22,713 nucleotides of DNA, taken from contig CAJUBX010000032.1 of NCBI GenBank assembly GCA_910585165.1, forward strand, positions 1 to 22,713, read 5' to 3'. A program made the position numbers and the translations under genes. Below are positions 15,585-22,662 of this stretch, one piece after another. The stretch's first letter is position 1; each line of letters starts with the position of its first letter. Under the pieces are notes generated by a model. That model was not told the origin of the DNA. It worked only from the letters and a program-made list of their open reading frames with translations, and made no database searches. The DNA is from an uncultured Oscillibacter sp. (GTDB lineage: Bacteria; Bacillota; Clostridia; Oscillospirales; Oscillospiraceae).

Positions 15585-15758
15585 TTAAATGAATTGGTTT
15601 TGCTTCGGGCTGTAGCGGTAGTCCAGCTCCGCCAGGGCTGCCTCCAGGGCCGCCCGGTCCGCGTTCAGGGCGGCGCAGAGCTCATCAAGGCTTGGGTACT
15701 CGTCCCGGAGCTTGGTATTGACAAAGCTCAAAAGAATTACGGGGTCCTTGGGCAGCAT
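15585..15758 (-). CDS. DUF4250 family small protein
   Basis: This 57-residue protein matches the DUF4250 family from memory: LPKDPVILLSFVNTKLRDEY, then PSLDELCAALNADRAALEAAL, then the final YSPKQNQFI. The pattern of an N-terminal helix, a helix-turn-helix-like middle and an NQF ending is the family's hallmark, and 57 residues is the expected size. AAAGGGAG lies about 12 nt upstream of the ATG. It is cytosolic with no cysteine pairs or membrane segment. It lies 51 nt after the unknown gene and 28 nt before the HIT gene, on the same strand as alaS. The family function is unknown; the helix layout could suggest DNA or protein binding. Confidence 0.85.
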   Translation of the reverse strand: MLPKDPVILLSFVNTKLRDEYPSLDELCAALNADRAALEAALAELDYRYSPKQNQFI

Positions 15759-15809
15759 CAATTGTTTTCGCTCCCTTTCAAACGAAACATGGCGGGCGGT
15801 GCGCCGCCT

Positions 15810-16376
15810 TCAGGGGGCTTCCGCCCCCGCGCTTCTGGGATTTTCCAGTCCCAGGGTGTCGTAATATTCGTCGGAGAACGCCAGCCCGGCAGGATCAAAG
15901 GCCTTTTGCAGGGCTTTGACCCTGGCGTAGGGGTTCGCGGGCTCCAGGCCGAACGCCTCCGCCGCCGTCCGCAGGGCAGCGTCCCTTTTTGCAAAGCTCT
16001 CCTCGCAGCCGGGCCAGCGGTTCCGGGCGTTTTCCTCCAAGAGCTCCCGGAATTCCCCCTCCTCCAGCCGCCAGATTTGCGCCAGCGGGCTTTCATCCCG
16101 GCAGAAGAGAAGGAAGGATAAAAACTCCCGGAAATCCTTGGCCACTGGAAGGACATAAGTTCCCGGCTCCCCTGTGGAGGGGTCCACGCAGAAGACCCGT
16201 TCGTCCCCCGGCAGGAGAATGTAATGGATGCCGTCCACGCCGGGCCCGCCGAAAATTTCCGCCCCTTCCGGGGTGCAGAAATACCGCGCGGACTGCTCCG
16301 GCCACGGACCCAGCCCCAGTGCGCCGTGGTCAATCTCCAAGGCGCAGAAGCGCCGCAGGTCTTCCCGGGTGCTCAC
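15810..16376 (-). CDS. Conserved cytosolic protein of unknown function
   Basis: This 188-residue protein starts with GTG (16376), overlapping the cupin stop as GTGA. Its length, coding character and tight coupling support a real gene. Conspicuous stretches are IDHGALGLGPWPEQSARYF, HYILLPGDERVFCVDPSTG, and KDFREFLSFLLFCRDESPL, followed by a helical half ending near DPAGLAFSDEYYDTLGLEN. The mix of a beta-rich front with a FREFLSFLL helix is reminiscent of SMI1/KNR4-type (SUKH) proteins, but I cannot assign it. There is no signal peptide or membrane helix. A GGAG sits only 2-3 nt from the GTG, so translation probably depends on coupling to the cupin gene. A second open frame on the same strand (down to 15758) lacks comparable character and was rejected. 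Confidence 0.75.
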   Translation of the reverse strand: MSTREDLRRFCALEIDHGALGLGPWPEQSARYFCTPEGAEIFGGPGVDGIHYILLPGDERVFCVDPSTGEPGTYVLPVAKDFREFLSFLLFCRDESPLAQIWRLEEGEFRELLEENARNRWPGCEESFAKRDAALRTAAEAFGLEPANPYARVKALQKAFDPAGLAFSDEYYDTLGLENPRSAGAEAP

Positions 16377-16711
16377 TGCTCCGTCACCACGGCGAAGAAA
16401 CGCAGGTCCTCTCCGCCCTCGGGGCTGTCGTTCATCAGGCTGTGGGCATGGCCCTTGGGGCAGTAGTGGCAGCTTCCGGCCTCCAGCGTTTCGCAGCCGC
16501 CGTCGTAAAGAATTTTCCCTTTGCCGGAGAGAATATAGATGATCTCGCTTCCGGTCTCGTGGGTGTGCATCCCGATGGTGGCCCCGGGAATCAGCCGTCC
16601 CCGCATGATTTTGTTCAGCGGGTCGGCGTAGGACCGTATGCGGGCCTCCTTTTCGCCGCCCCGCATGTGGGGAATGACGGCGGGTTCCATCTTGTCGAAT
16701 TCAATCAGCAT
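16373..16711 (-). CDS. Small cupin-domain protein
   Basis: This 112-residue protein is a single-domain cupin, a beta-barrel that often binds a divalent metal. Motif 1 is GMHTHETGSEIIYILSGKG, with metal ligands H49, H51 and E56. Motif 2 is CHYCPKGHAHSLMN, giving H88 or H90. No partner domain is present, so it could be an isomerase, a dioxygenase-like enzyme or a ligand-binding protein; the fold alone does not decide. The ATG at 16711 follows AAAGGAGAGG, which overlaps the alaS stop codon. A longer frame of 44 codons into alaS was rejected. It overlaps the next gene by 4 nt, so it belongs to the alaS operon. Confidence 0.88.
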   Translation of the reverse strand: MLIEFDKMEPAVIPHMRGGEKEARIRSYADPLNKIMRGRLIPGATIGMHTHETGSEIIYILSGKGKILYDGGCETLEAGSCHYCPKGHAHSLMNDSPEGGEDLRFFAVVTEQ

Positions 16712-16725
16712 AATACCCTCTCCTT

Positions 16726-19374
16726 TCAGCCCAGCTTCCCGGCCACGAAGTCGTCCACCATGGCCAGCGCGTCGTCCAGCTTCAAAACGTCCGTGCCGCC
16801 GCCCATGGCGCTGTCCGGCTTGCCGCCGCCCTTGCCGCCGCAAACGGGGGCGATGGCCTTGATAATGTCCCCGGCCTTTACGCCCCGGGCCACCGCGTCC
16901 TTGCCGCAGACCGCCAGGAAGGTGATCTTCCCGTCGTTCACGGAGGCCGTAACTCCTACGACCGCAGGCTCCTTGTCACGGAGGAAATCACCCATCTTGC
17001 GCATGGTATTGGCGTCCAGTCCGTCCCGCTGGGCAGTGAGGACCTTGAGCCCTCCCACGTCCTTGGCGCTCATCAGGAAGTTCCGGGCCTCCCCCAGGGA
17101 CGCTTCCGCCTTGAACTTGTCCAGGGCCTGGCGCAGCTCCTTCGCCTCGGCCAGCTGCTGCTCAATGCGGTTTTCCAGCTCGCCGGGAGTGGTTTTCAGC
17201 AGCTGGGCGGCGTGGAACAGCATCTGCTGGTTCCGGTTCACCGTCTCCAGAGTCAGCTTGCCCACGGTGGCCTCAATGCGGCGCACGCCGGAGGCGACAG
17301 ACCCTTCGGATTTGATACGGAAGGGTCCGGCCTTGGCGGTGTTGTCCAGATGGGTGCCGCCGCAGAACTCCATGGAGAAATCCCCCATTTCCACCACCCG
17401 GACCACGTCGCCGTATTTCTCGCCGAACATGGCCACCGCGCCCTTGCGCTTGGCCTCTTCAATGGGCAGGACCTCCGTCACCACAGGTAGGCCCTCCAGA
17501 ATGGCGTCGTTTACCAGGCGGTCGATTTCGGTCAGCTGCTCCGGCGTAATGGCCTCGAAGTGGGTGAAGTCAAAGCGGATGCGGTCCGGCTCCACCAGGG
17601 AGCCCGCCTGATGGACGTGATCGCCCAGTACCTTCTTCAGGGCCGCGTCCAGCAGGTGGGTGGCGCTGTGGGCCCGGCGGATGGCATTGCGGCGCCCGGT
17701 ATCGATGGAGGCGGTTACGGTGTCGCCTACCTTGAGGGAGCCGTCCCCCATCACGCCGTAGTGCATATATTTGCCGCCCTTGTTCTTCTGTACGTCATTG
17801 ACCGTAAAGAGAGAGCCTCCGTCATTGCCCAGCCGGCCCTGGTCGCCAACCTGGCCGCCCATCTCCGCGTAGAAGGGGGTTTTGTCCAGGACCACGATGG
17901 CCTCCACGCCGCCGACGATTTCGTCTACCAGCTCGCCCTCGGCCACGATGGCCACTACCTTGGCGTCCGCAATGCGGTCGTTGTCATAGCCCACAAACTC
18001 CGTGGCGGGCACGTCGCTGCCAAATTCGATTCCGGCCCAGCCCAGATCGCCCAGGGCTTCACGGGCCTTTCTCGCCCGAAGGCGCTGTTCCTCCATCAGC
18101 TGGTCGAAGCCGGGGCGGTCTACGCTCATGCCCTCTTCCTCCACCATCTCGCAGGTCAGGTCGATGGGGAAGCCGAAGGTATCGTATAGCTTGAAGGCGT
18201 CCGCGCCGGAGAAGACGGCCTCTCCCCGCTGCTTGTGGGCGGAGAGGAGGTCGTTATAGATGCGCAGGCCGCCGTCGATGGTTTTGGCGAAGTTCTCCTC
18301 CTCGGTGCGGATGACCTTGGTGATGTAGTCCTGCTTTTCCCGAAGGTCCGGGTAGGCGGACTCGTTTTCGCGGACCACCGTGTCCACCACGTCAAAGAGG
18401 AAGGGCTTCTCCACCCCCAGAAGCCGCCCGTGCCGGGCCGCCCGGCGGAGGAGGCGGCGCAGGACATAGCCCCGGCCCTCGTTGCTGGGCAGCACGCCGT
18501 CGCAGATCATCATGACGGAGGAGCGGATGTGGTCCGTGATGACCCGGAGGGAGACGTCGGTCTTGTGGCTCTCACCATAGTGGGCGTGAGTGATTTCACT
18601 GACCTTGTTGGTGATATTCATCACCGTGTCCACGTCGAAGAGGGAACTCACGTTCTGGCACACGCAGGCCAGCCGCTCCAGGCCCATGCCGGTGTCGATG
18701 TTCTTGTTCTTCATCTCCTCGTAATGGCCCTCGCCGTCGTTGACGAACTGGGAGAAGACGTTGTTCCAGACCTCGATATAGCGGTCGCAGTCGCAGCCCA
18801 CGGTGCAGCCGGGCTTGCCGCAGCCGTGCTCCGCGCCCCGGTCATAGTAGACCTCGGAGCAGGGGCCGCAGGGGCCCGCGCCGTGCTCCCAGAAGTTGTC
18901 CTCCTTGCCGAAGCGGAAAATCCGCTCTGCGGGGATGCCGATGTCCTTGTTCCAGATTTCAAACGCCTCGTCGTCGTCCAGATAGATGGAGGGATAGAGA
19001 CGGTCCTCCTCCAGGCCCACCACCTTGGTGAGAAATTCCCAGCAGAAGGGGATAGCGTCCTTTTTAAAGTAGTCGCCGAAGGAGAAGTTGCCCAGCATCT
19101 CAAAGTAGGTGCCGTGGCGGTCGGTTTTGCCGATGTTTTCAATGTCGCCGGTGCGGATGCATTTTTGGCAGGTGCAGACCCGGTTGCGGGGGGGCTCCTC
19201 CTCCCGGGTAAACCAGGTTTTCATGGGGGCCATGCCGCTGTTGATCAGCAGGAGGCTGGCGTCATTGGCAGGGGGGATCAGGGAAAAGCTGGGCAGGCGG
19301 AGATGGCCCTTGCTCTCAAAATAGCTGAGGAACATCTCCCGCAGCTCGTTCAGGCCATGATAGGGGTGTGACAT
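16726..19374 (-). CDS. alaS: Alanyl-tRNA synthetase
   Basis: This 882-residue class II synthetase charges tRNA-Ala and also edits mischarged Ser and Gly. The N-terminal catalytic core is complete (LREMFLSYFESKGHLRLPSF, MAPMKTWFTREEEPP, FFEMLGNFSFGDYFKKDAI region). The editing domain carries the zinc ligands HSATH (H569, H573) and CGGTH (C671, H675). The C-Ala/DHHA1 region ends the protein (VCGGKGGGKPDSAMGGG). Length is normal for bacteria (about 875). The ATG at 19374 was chosen because GGAGGAAG lies about 7 nt before it; an ATG 20 codons upstream overlaps the T-box terminator. Expression is controlled by the alanine T-box leader. Four further genes follow on the same strand. Confidence 0.98.
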   Translation of the reverse strand: MSHPYHGLNELREMFLSYFESKGHLRLPSFSLIPPANDASLLLINSGMAPMKTWFTREEEPPRNRVCTCQKCIRTGDIENIGKTDRHGTYFEMLGNFSFGDYFKKDAIPFCWEFLTKVVGLEEDRLYPSIYLDDDEAFEIWNKDIGIPAERIFRFGKEDNFWEHGAGPCGPCSEVYYDRGAEHGCGKPGCTVGCDCDRYIEVWNNVFSQFVNDGEGHYEEMKNKNIDTGMGLERLACVCQNVSSLFDVDTVMNITNKVSEITHAHYGESHKTDVSLRVITDHIRSSVMMICDGVLPSNEGRGYVLRRLLRRAARHGRLLGVEKPFLFDVVDTVVRENESAYPDLREKQDYITKVIRTEEENFAKTIDGGLRIYNDLLSAHKQRGEAVFSGADAFKLYDTFGFPIDLTCEMVEEEGMSVDRPGFDQLMEEQRLRARKAREALGDLGWAGIEFGSDVPATEFVGYDNDRIADAKVVAIVAEGELVDEIVGGVEAIVVLDKTPFYAEMGGQVGDQGRLGNDGGSLFTVNDVQKNKGGKYMHYGVMGDGSLKVGDTVTASIDTGRRNAIRRAHSATHLLDAALKKVLGDHVHQAGSLVEPDRIRFDFTHFEAITPEQLTEIDRLVNDAILEGLPVVTEVLPIEEAKRKGAVAMFGEKYGDVVRVVEMGDFSMEFCGGTHLDNTAKAGPFRIKSEGSVASGVRRIEATVGKLTLETVNRNQQMLFHAAQLLKTTPGELENRIEQQLAEAKELRQALDKFKAEASLGEARNFLMSAKDVGGLKVLTAQRDGLDANTMRKMGDFLRDKEPAVVGVTASVNDGKITFLAVCGKDAVARGVKAGDIIKAIAPVCGGKGGGKPDSAMGGGTDVLKLDDALAMVDDFVAGKLG

Positions 19375-19407
19375 AGGTTTCTTCCTCCAGTGTTGAAATA
19401 ATGTGGT

Positions 19408-19648
19408 AAAAAAGAAAATGCCCCGCCCCGGCATAGGGGCGAAGGCCTGCTTCGCGGTACCACCCTAATTATCCCCCGGCAGGGGGACATCTTGAGCCAT
19501 CCGGTAACGGGGATGGGCCGTTCCGCTCCTCGCGGACCGCTCCAAAGTGGCGGCCTTGCGGCGTGGACAAGGGGCTTGCACTCTCCCCCTCTCGCTGAGG
19601 AACCGTTTCGCAGGGCTGGCTTTTTCACGGCGTTTTGCATTTTAACCG
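19408..19648 (-). ncRNA. T-box leader (alanine) upstream of alaS
   Basis: Between the alaS promoter and its start codon the minus strand carries the T-box AGGGTGGTACCGCG (19466-19453), which pairs with the uncharged tRNA 3' end. It is followed by a terminator hairpin, CTTCGCCCC (19444-19436) against GGGGCGGGG (19429-19421), and a T-rich tail. The Stem I distal region is recognisable as GCGAGAGGGGGAGAGTGCAA. The specifier is read as GCC (19551-19549), followed by A and CTTTGGAGC, the usual context after a specifier codon. GCC is an alanine codon, matching the gene. Uncharged tRNA-Ala should cause readthrough. Confidence 0.92.
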
Positions 19649-19653
19649 TAGCT

Positions 19654-19681
19654 ATTATACCGTATCTGCGGCGTTTGTCAA
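19654..19681 (-). promoter_or_regulatory. Consensus promoter of the alaS operon
   Basis: Minus strand TTGACA (19681-19676), 16 bp, TATAAT (19659-19654): both hexamers match the consensus exactly. The -35 box overlaps the stop codon (TGA, 19680-19678) of the upstream small membrane protein. Confidence 0.9.
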
Positions 19682-19878
19682 GACGGTTTCTCCTCTTTTC
19701 CCGGCTTTTGGGCCATGGTTTTCTTCCGCCTTTTCACCAGGACGCACTCCCCGGTCCGAATGCACTCCCCGCAGCCGATACAGGGCGTACTTCCGCCCTT
19801 ATCGCCATACAGCAGGCCGCAGACCACCGCGGGAACCGCCAGAACCGCCAATAAAAACAGCCAGCCATACCAAGCCAT
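19678..19878 (-). CDS. Small membrane protein with a ferredoxin-like Cys cluster
   Basis: This 66-residue protein has one N-terminal membrane helix (about residues 3-24, WLFLLAVLAVPAVVCGLLY), then a Cys cluster CIGCGECIRTGEC (C33, C36, C39, C45), and a strongly basic tail (KRRKKTMAQKPGKEEKP). The spacing CxxCxxC plus one more Cys resembles half of a bacterial ferredoxin site and could hold a [4Fe-4S] cluster or zinc. The fourth ligand is not preceded by the usual Pro pattern. AAAGGAGGG precedes the ATG by about 8 nt. The gene follows a 150-residue unknown by 25 nt and ends inside the alaS promoter. Function unknown; membrane-attached electron transfer or metal handling is inferred. Confidence 0.7.
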   Translation of the reverse strand: MAWYGWLFLLAVLAVPAVVCGLLYGDKGGSTPCIGCGECIRTGECVLVKRRKKTMAQKPGKEEKPS

Positions 19879-19903
19879 CGCCGATCCCTCCTTTTTTTCA
19901 AGG

Positions 19904-20356
19904 TTACCATAAAAAAGGAGACCTTGTCAGCGGCATTTGCAACAACCGCAGCCCCAGCAGCGGCAGGAGAGACTCCGCCGGGCCGGGAAGAGGCGGCAGG
20001 GGAAACTCCTGGGGCTCTACAGCGGCGCCGTCCGGCCGGGGCAGGGCCCGCTGGACGCAGAGTACCGGATCCGCCAGGCTGGAGAGGGTCAGGCTGTCCC
20101 GGGGGGAGAGACCGTAGGAGATCACCGCTTCCGCCCGTACCCGGGCCGGGAGGGCGGGGAGGTCCCCCGGAGCCAGCAGGAGGCGGCAGATAATTCCCCC
20201 GCCCTCCGCCTCCGCCAGGGCCCGGCACCCTTTTTCCGTCAGGGCCAGCAGGGGCCAGATATGCTCCGCCAGTTCCCCGGCCCGCCGGACCCGCCGGGTT
20301 CCGGCGGGGAGAAACGGCTCCCACTCCCTGGGGCAGTCGTAAATCGCGGCGTTCAT
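19904..20356 (-). CDS. Protein of unknown function
   Basis: This 150-residue protein begins at an ATG (20356) behind GGGGGGAT, about 5 nt away. The upstream frame (60 codons more) runs into the divergent leader and was excluded. The central part, ARVRAEAVISYGLSPRDSLTLSSL, followed by DPVLCVQRALPRPDG, looks conserved: a short beta-strand pattern with Ser/Thr-rich loops. The first 40 residues contain an acidic/aromatic stretch (YDCPREWEPFL), and the C terminus is Leu/Pro-rich (GPAESLLPLLGLRLL). No membrane helix, Cys pairs or catalytic motif stands out. I do not recognise the family. It appears to be in an operon with the small membrane cysteine protein, 25 nt downstream. Confidence 0.65.
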   Translation of the reverse strand: MNAAIYDCPREWEPFLPAGTRRVRRAGELAEHIWPLLALTEKGCRALAEAEGGGIICRLLLAPGDLPALPARVRAEAVISYGLSPRDSLTLSSLADPVLCVQRALPRPDGAAVEPQEFPLPPLPGPAESLLPLLGLRLLQMPLTRSPFLW

Positions 20357-20446
20357 CCCATCCCCCCGTTTCCTTTTACACAAGGTAGTGTTTGCGCCGG
20401 GCGGAATTCCATGCAAAATTTTCTCGTCTTTTTCCGCCCGGTGTGG

Positions 20447-20452
20447 TAGAAT
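20447..20452 (+). promoter_or_regulatory. Candidate -10 box for the DUF5662 gene
   Basis: TAGAAT preceded by GTGTGG. No convincing -35 box is present at 17 bp. The same GTGTGGTAGAAT string occurs again at 21167-21178, so it may be a local promoter style. A start here would give a leader of about 130 nt. Confidence 0.35.
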
Positions 20453-20530
20453 AGCCGTAAGGCGGCTGGCAGTTGAGCTTGGCCGCGTTTCCCGCGCCTG
20501 TGGGGCAGCTGGAAAATACGGCGCGGCATG

Positions 20531-20554
20531 CTGCAAAAACGCCGACGTTTGCAG
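20531..20554 (+). promoter_or_regulatory. Stem-loop in the DUF5662 leader
   Basis: CTGCAAA (20531-20537) and TTTGCAG (20548-20554) form a 7-bp stem with a 10-base loop that can pair further (ACG with CGT-like bases). It lies 38 bp before the TTG start. No known riboswitch core was recognised in the rest of the leader (20459-20591). Confidence 0.4.
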
Positions 20555-20591
20555 TGTAATGCCGAAGAAGATTTGATCGAGGTGAAGCGCC

Positions 20592-21125
20592 TTGCACTTT
20601 TGGGAACATTTAAAAACTGTGAACCGCCACCGCGCCCTGGTGCGGAAGCATTGCTTCCGGCTGGGGCTCTACTGGCAGGGACTGACCCACGATCTCTCCA
20701 AATACTCCCCGGCGGAGTTTTGGCCGGGGGCCAAATACTTTCAGGGCGATCACAGTCCCAACGACCAGCAGCGGCGGGAGGAGGGCTTCAGCGCCGCCTG
20801 GCTCCACCACAAGGGCCGGAACCGCCATCACTTTGAGTATTGGACCGACTACCAGATGGACGGCAGCGGCATCGGCGGCGTGGAGATGCCGCCCAAGTAC
20901 GTGGCGGAGATGTTCTGCGACCGCCTGGCCGCCAGCAAGGTTTACCAGGGGGAGAACTTTGACCCCGGCCACCCCTACCGCTTTTTTGAGCGGGGAAAGG
21001 GGCGGCGGCTTCTGCTTCATCCCAATACGGCGGCTGTGCTGGAGAAAATCCTGCTCATCCTCCGGGACCAGGGAGAGGACGCGGCCTTTGACTATGTCCG
21101 CCGGGAGGTTTTGGGGAAAAAGTAA
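20592..21125 (+). CDS. DUF5662 family protein (TTG start)
   Basis: This 177-residue protein matches DUF5662 from memory: HLKTVNRHRALVRKHCFRLG, LTHDLSKYSPAEFW, AWLHHKGRNRHHFEYW and MPPKYVAEMFCDRLAASKVY. Several His and Asp residues in these motifs (HDLSK, HHKGRNRHH) suggest a metal-dependent hydrolase of the HD type, but the activity is not established. The start must be TTG at 20592: an in-frame TGA lies at 20583-20585 and the next in-frame ATG is far inside. GAGGTGA is 6 nt upstream, supporting it. No partner genes are close; on its right lies decayed mobile DNA. Confidence 0.88.
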   Translation: MHFWEHLKTVNRHRALVRKHCFRLGLYWQGLTHDLSKYSPAEFWPGAKYFQGDHSPNDQQRREEGFSAAWLHHKGRNRHHFEYWTDYQMDGSGIGGVEMPPKYVAEMFCDRLAASKVYQGENFDPGHPYRFFERGKGRRLLLHPNTAAVLEKILLILRDQGEDAAFDYVRREVLGKK

Positions 21126-21147
21126 GCGGGCACTTCCCTAGATAGCG

Positions 21148-21178
21148 TTTACACGAGTTAAAGGAAGTGTGGTAGAAT
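21148..21178 (+). promoter_or_regulatory. Weak promoter before the mobile remnant
   Basis: TTTACA (21148-21153) and TAGAAT (21173-21178) are 19 bp apart, longer than ideal. CACTTCC (21131-21137) and GGAAGTG (21163-21169) form an inverted repeat across it. It points towards the IS remnant and may have belonged to a gene displaced by it. Confidence 0.3.
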
Positions 21179-21211
21179 GGGTTTATCCAGAAAAGGGCAC
21201 GGGAAAGAAAA

Positions 21212-21479
21212 TAGACCTCTTGCGAAATTAGAAGAGACGGTCAAAATTGCAGATACCAGCGATTAAGGAAAAGCGAAGAGCAAAGCGACGTCTGCGATTG
21301 CGGTAACGCTCTGAGAGGATGCGGAAGCGTTTCAAGAGGCGGATGGTATGCTCCACAAAAATGCGCTGGCTGGAAATAGTTCGGTTTCCCCGGCGGTCCT
21401 GCTTTGTCAGCGGATGTTTTTTGGAACGTTTTTTAGATGCTGTCGTCAATAAAAATATTCTGCTCCACACGGTGGTCAA
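21212..21479 (-). mobile_element. IS5-family transposase, 3' remnant
   Basis: The minus-strand frame ending at 21228 encodes the C-terminal end of an IS5-type DDE transposase. KKRSKKHPLTKQDRRGNR is followed by VEHTIRLLKRFRILSERYRN and an RRRRFALRFSLIAGICNFD ending, the conserved tail with the Glu of the DDE triad (in VEHTIR). Only about 75 of roughly 250 or more residues remain. The likely terminal repeat TAGACCTCTTGCGAAATTA (21212-21230) contains the stop codon, as is common in IS5 elements. The other IS end is missing, and the remnant joins an ABC permease fragment at about 21478. Confidence 0.75.
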
Positions 21480-22662
21480 CGGCTGGAACGGAAAAAAGAA
21501 GCTCTACAAGGACCTCATCGCAACCTCCCAGATGCGCTTCCAGGGCCGGCAGACCGTGCGGAACATGCTGGTGATGACCCTGCTGATTGCGGGAGCGTAC
21601 TTTGGCAGCTTCTACACCCCTATGCTTGGCACCGGGGCCATGATCGGCTACGACGCGCGGCCCGTGGACTACGCATACAACTTCCGGGCGGACCAGGACA
21701 TCCCCCTGGAGGACGAGGTGCGGGCTCTTGCAGAGGAGTACGGCGTGACTGTCACGGACTTTGCCGCCGTTCCCATGGTCCGCCTGGCGGTGGACGGGGA
21801 TAACTTCATTGAGGAGGAGGGCCCCATGGGAACCACCTGGCGGGAGGAGTATGAGGAAGTCATGTCCAGCGGGCTGTTCCTCTCTGCCTCCGGCTACGAG
21901 GCGCTGACAGGGGAGCATGTGGACCTGGCCCCCGGCGAGCTTCGGGGCGTTGCCGACGTGGAGGGGAGCAGGCTGGGCTTCAGCCCCAATGTCCAGATTC
22001 TGACCAACTACCTGACAAAGGAGCAGCTTCCCGTCACGTCCCTGGAGCCCCTGCGCTATGACAGCCTCTTCGGGCGCTATGTCATGAACGACGGCGACTT
22101 CGCCGCCCTCAGCCAGGGCCTTTCCGACCAGTGGCGGGAGACCCAGGTCTGCTTCAACGTGGAAAACTGCGGGGAGACTTACGATTTTGCCAAGGCCCTC
22201 TTCAACGAGATCGTGGACCGCTCCACCATAGAGGCTGCCCAGTTCGACGGCTGGGACCCGGTGATACGGGACCGGGATGTCGCGGAGAAGGGCTATTACT
22301 TCCTGGACCGGGAGCAGCTTGTCCAGTCCGGCTTTACCCTCATCGACTACAGCCGGCGGGACAGCTCCGCCTTCCGAATGAACTGGCAGTATATGCCCCA
22401 GTTCCGGGTTTTGGACAAGGCGGACTTTGTCAAGACCACGGCGGTATTTCTGATTCTCTTTGTGTTCATCGCGGTGGTGTGCTTTTCCGCCGTCTTCGTG
22501 ATGGCCTACACCCGGTGCATGACCATCGCCCTGACGAACCGGAAGGTCTATGAGGACCTGCGGAAGCTGGGCGCGTCCAACGCCTATCTCCGCCGTTCCG
22601 TCCGGGGACAGGTGAAGCGGGTGTTTTTGGTGCCCGCCCTGGTGGGCACGGGCCTTATCTAG
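21478..22662 (+). pseudogene. FtsX-type ABC permease, truncated at both ends
   Basis: About 394 residues of an FtsX-like permease remain. KKKLYKDLIATSQMRFQGRQ leads into a membrane segment (NMLVMTLLIAGAYFGSFY). A large extracellular region follows (GYDARPVDYAYNFRADQD to FRMNWQYMPQFRVLDKADF), then a second membrane segment (TTAVFLILFVFIAVVCFSAVF) and the conserved YEDLRKLGASNAYLRRSVRGQ loop. The frame then stops at TAG (22660) right at the start of a third segment (VFLVPALVGTGLI). The expected N-terminal region with the first membrane helix is replaced in frame by antisense IS DNA. Related permeases pair with an ABC ATPase in peptide-antibiotic sensing and resistance; no ATPase is in view. The rest is probably non-functional. 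Confidence 0.75.

Noticed and set aside
15758..16333. 191-codon minus-strand ORF in another frame of the unknown gene
   Set aside because: Overlaps a frame with better coding character and a GTGA coupling to the cupin.
15989..17611. 540-codon plus-strand ORF over the unknown, cupin and alaS genes
   Set aside because: Crosses three coupled minus-strand genes; Ser/Arg/Pro-rich translation, no domains.
18235..19371. 378-codon plus-strand ORF opposite alaS
   Set aside because: Antisense frame of a highly conserved gene.
20459..20591. Possible riboswitch in the DUF5662 leader
   Set aside because: No core of any riboswitch class I know could be matched; only a simple stem-loop is visible.
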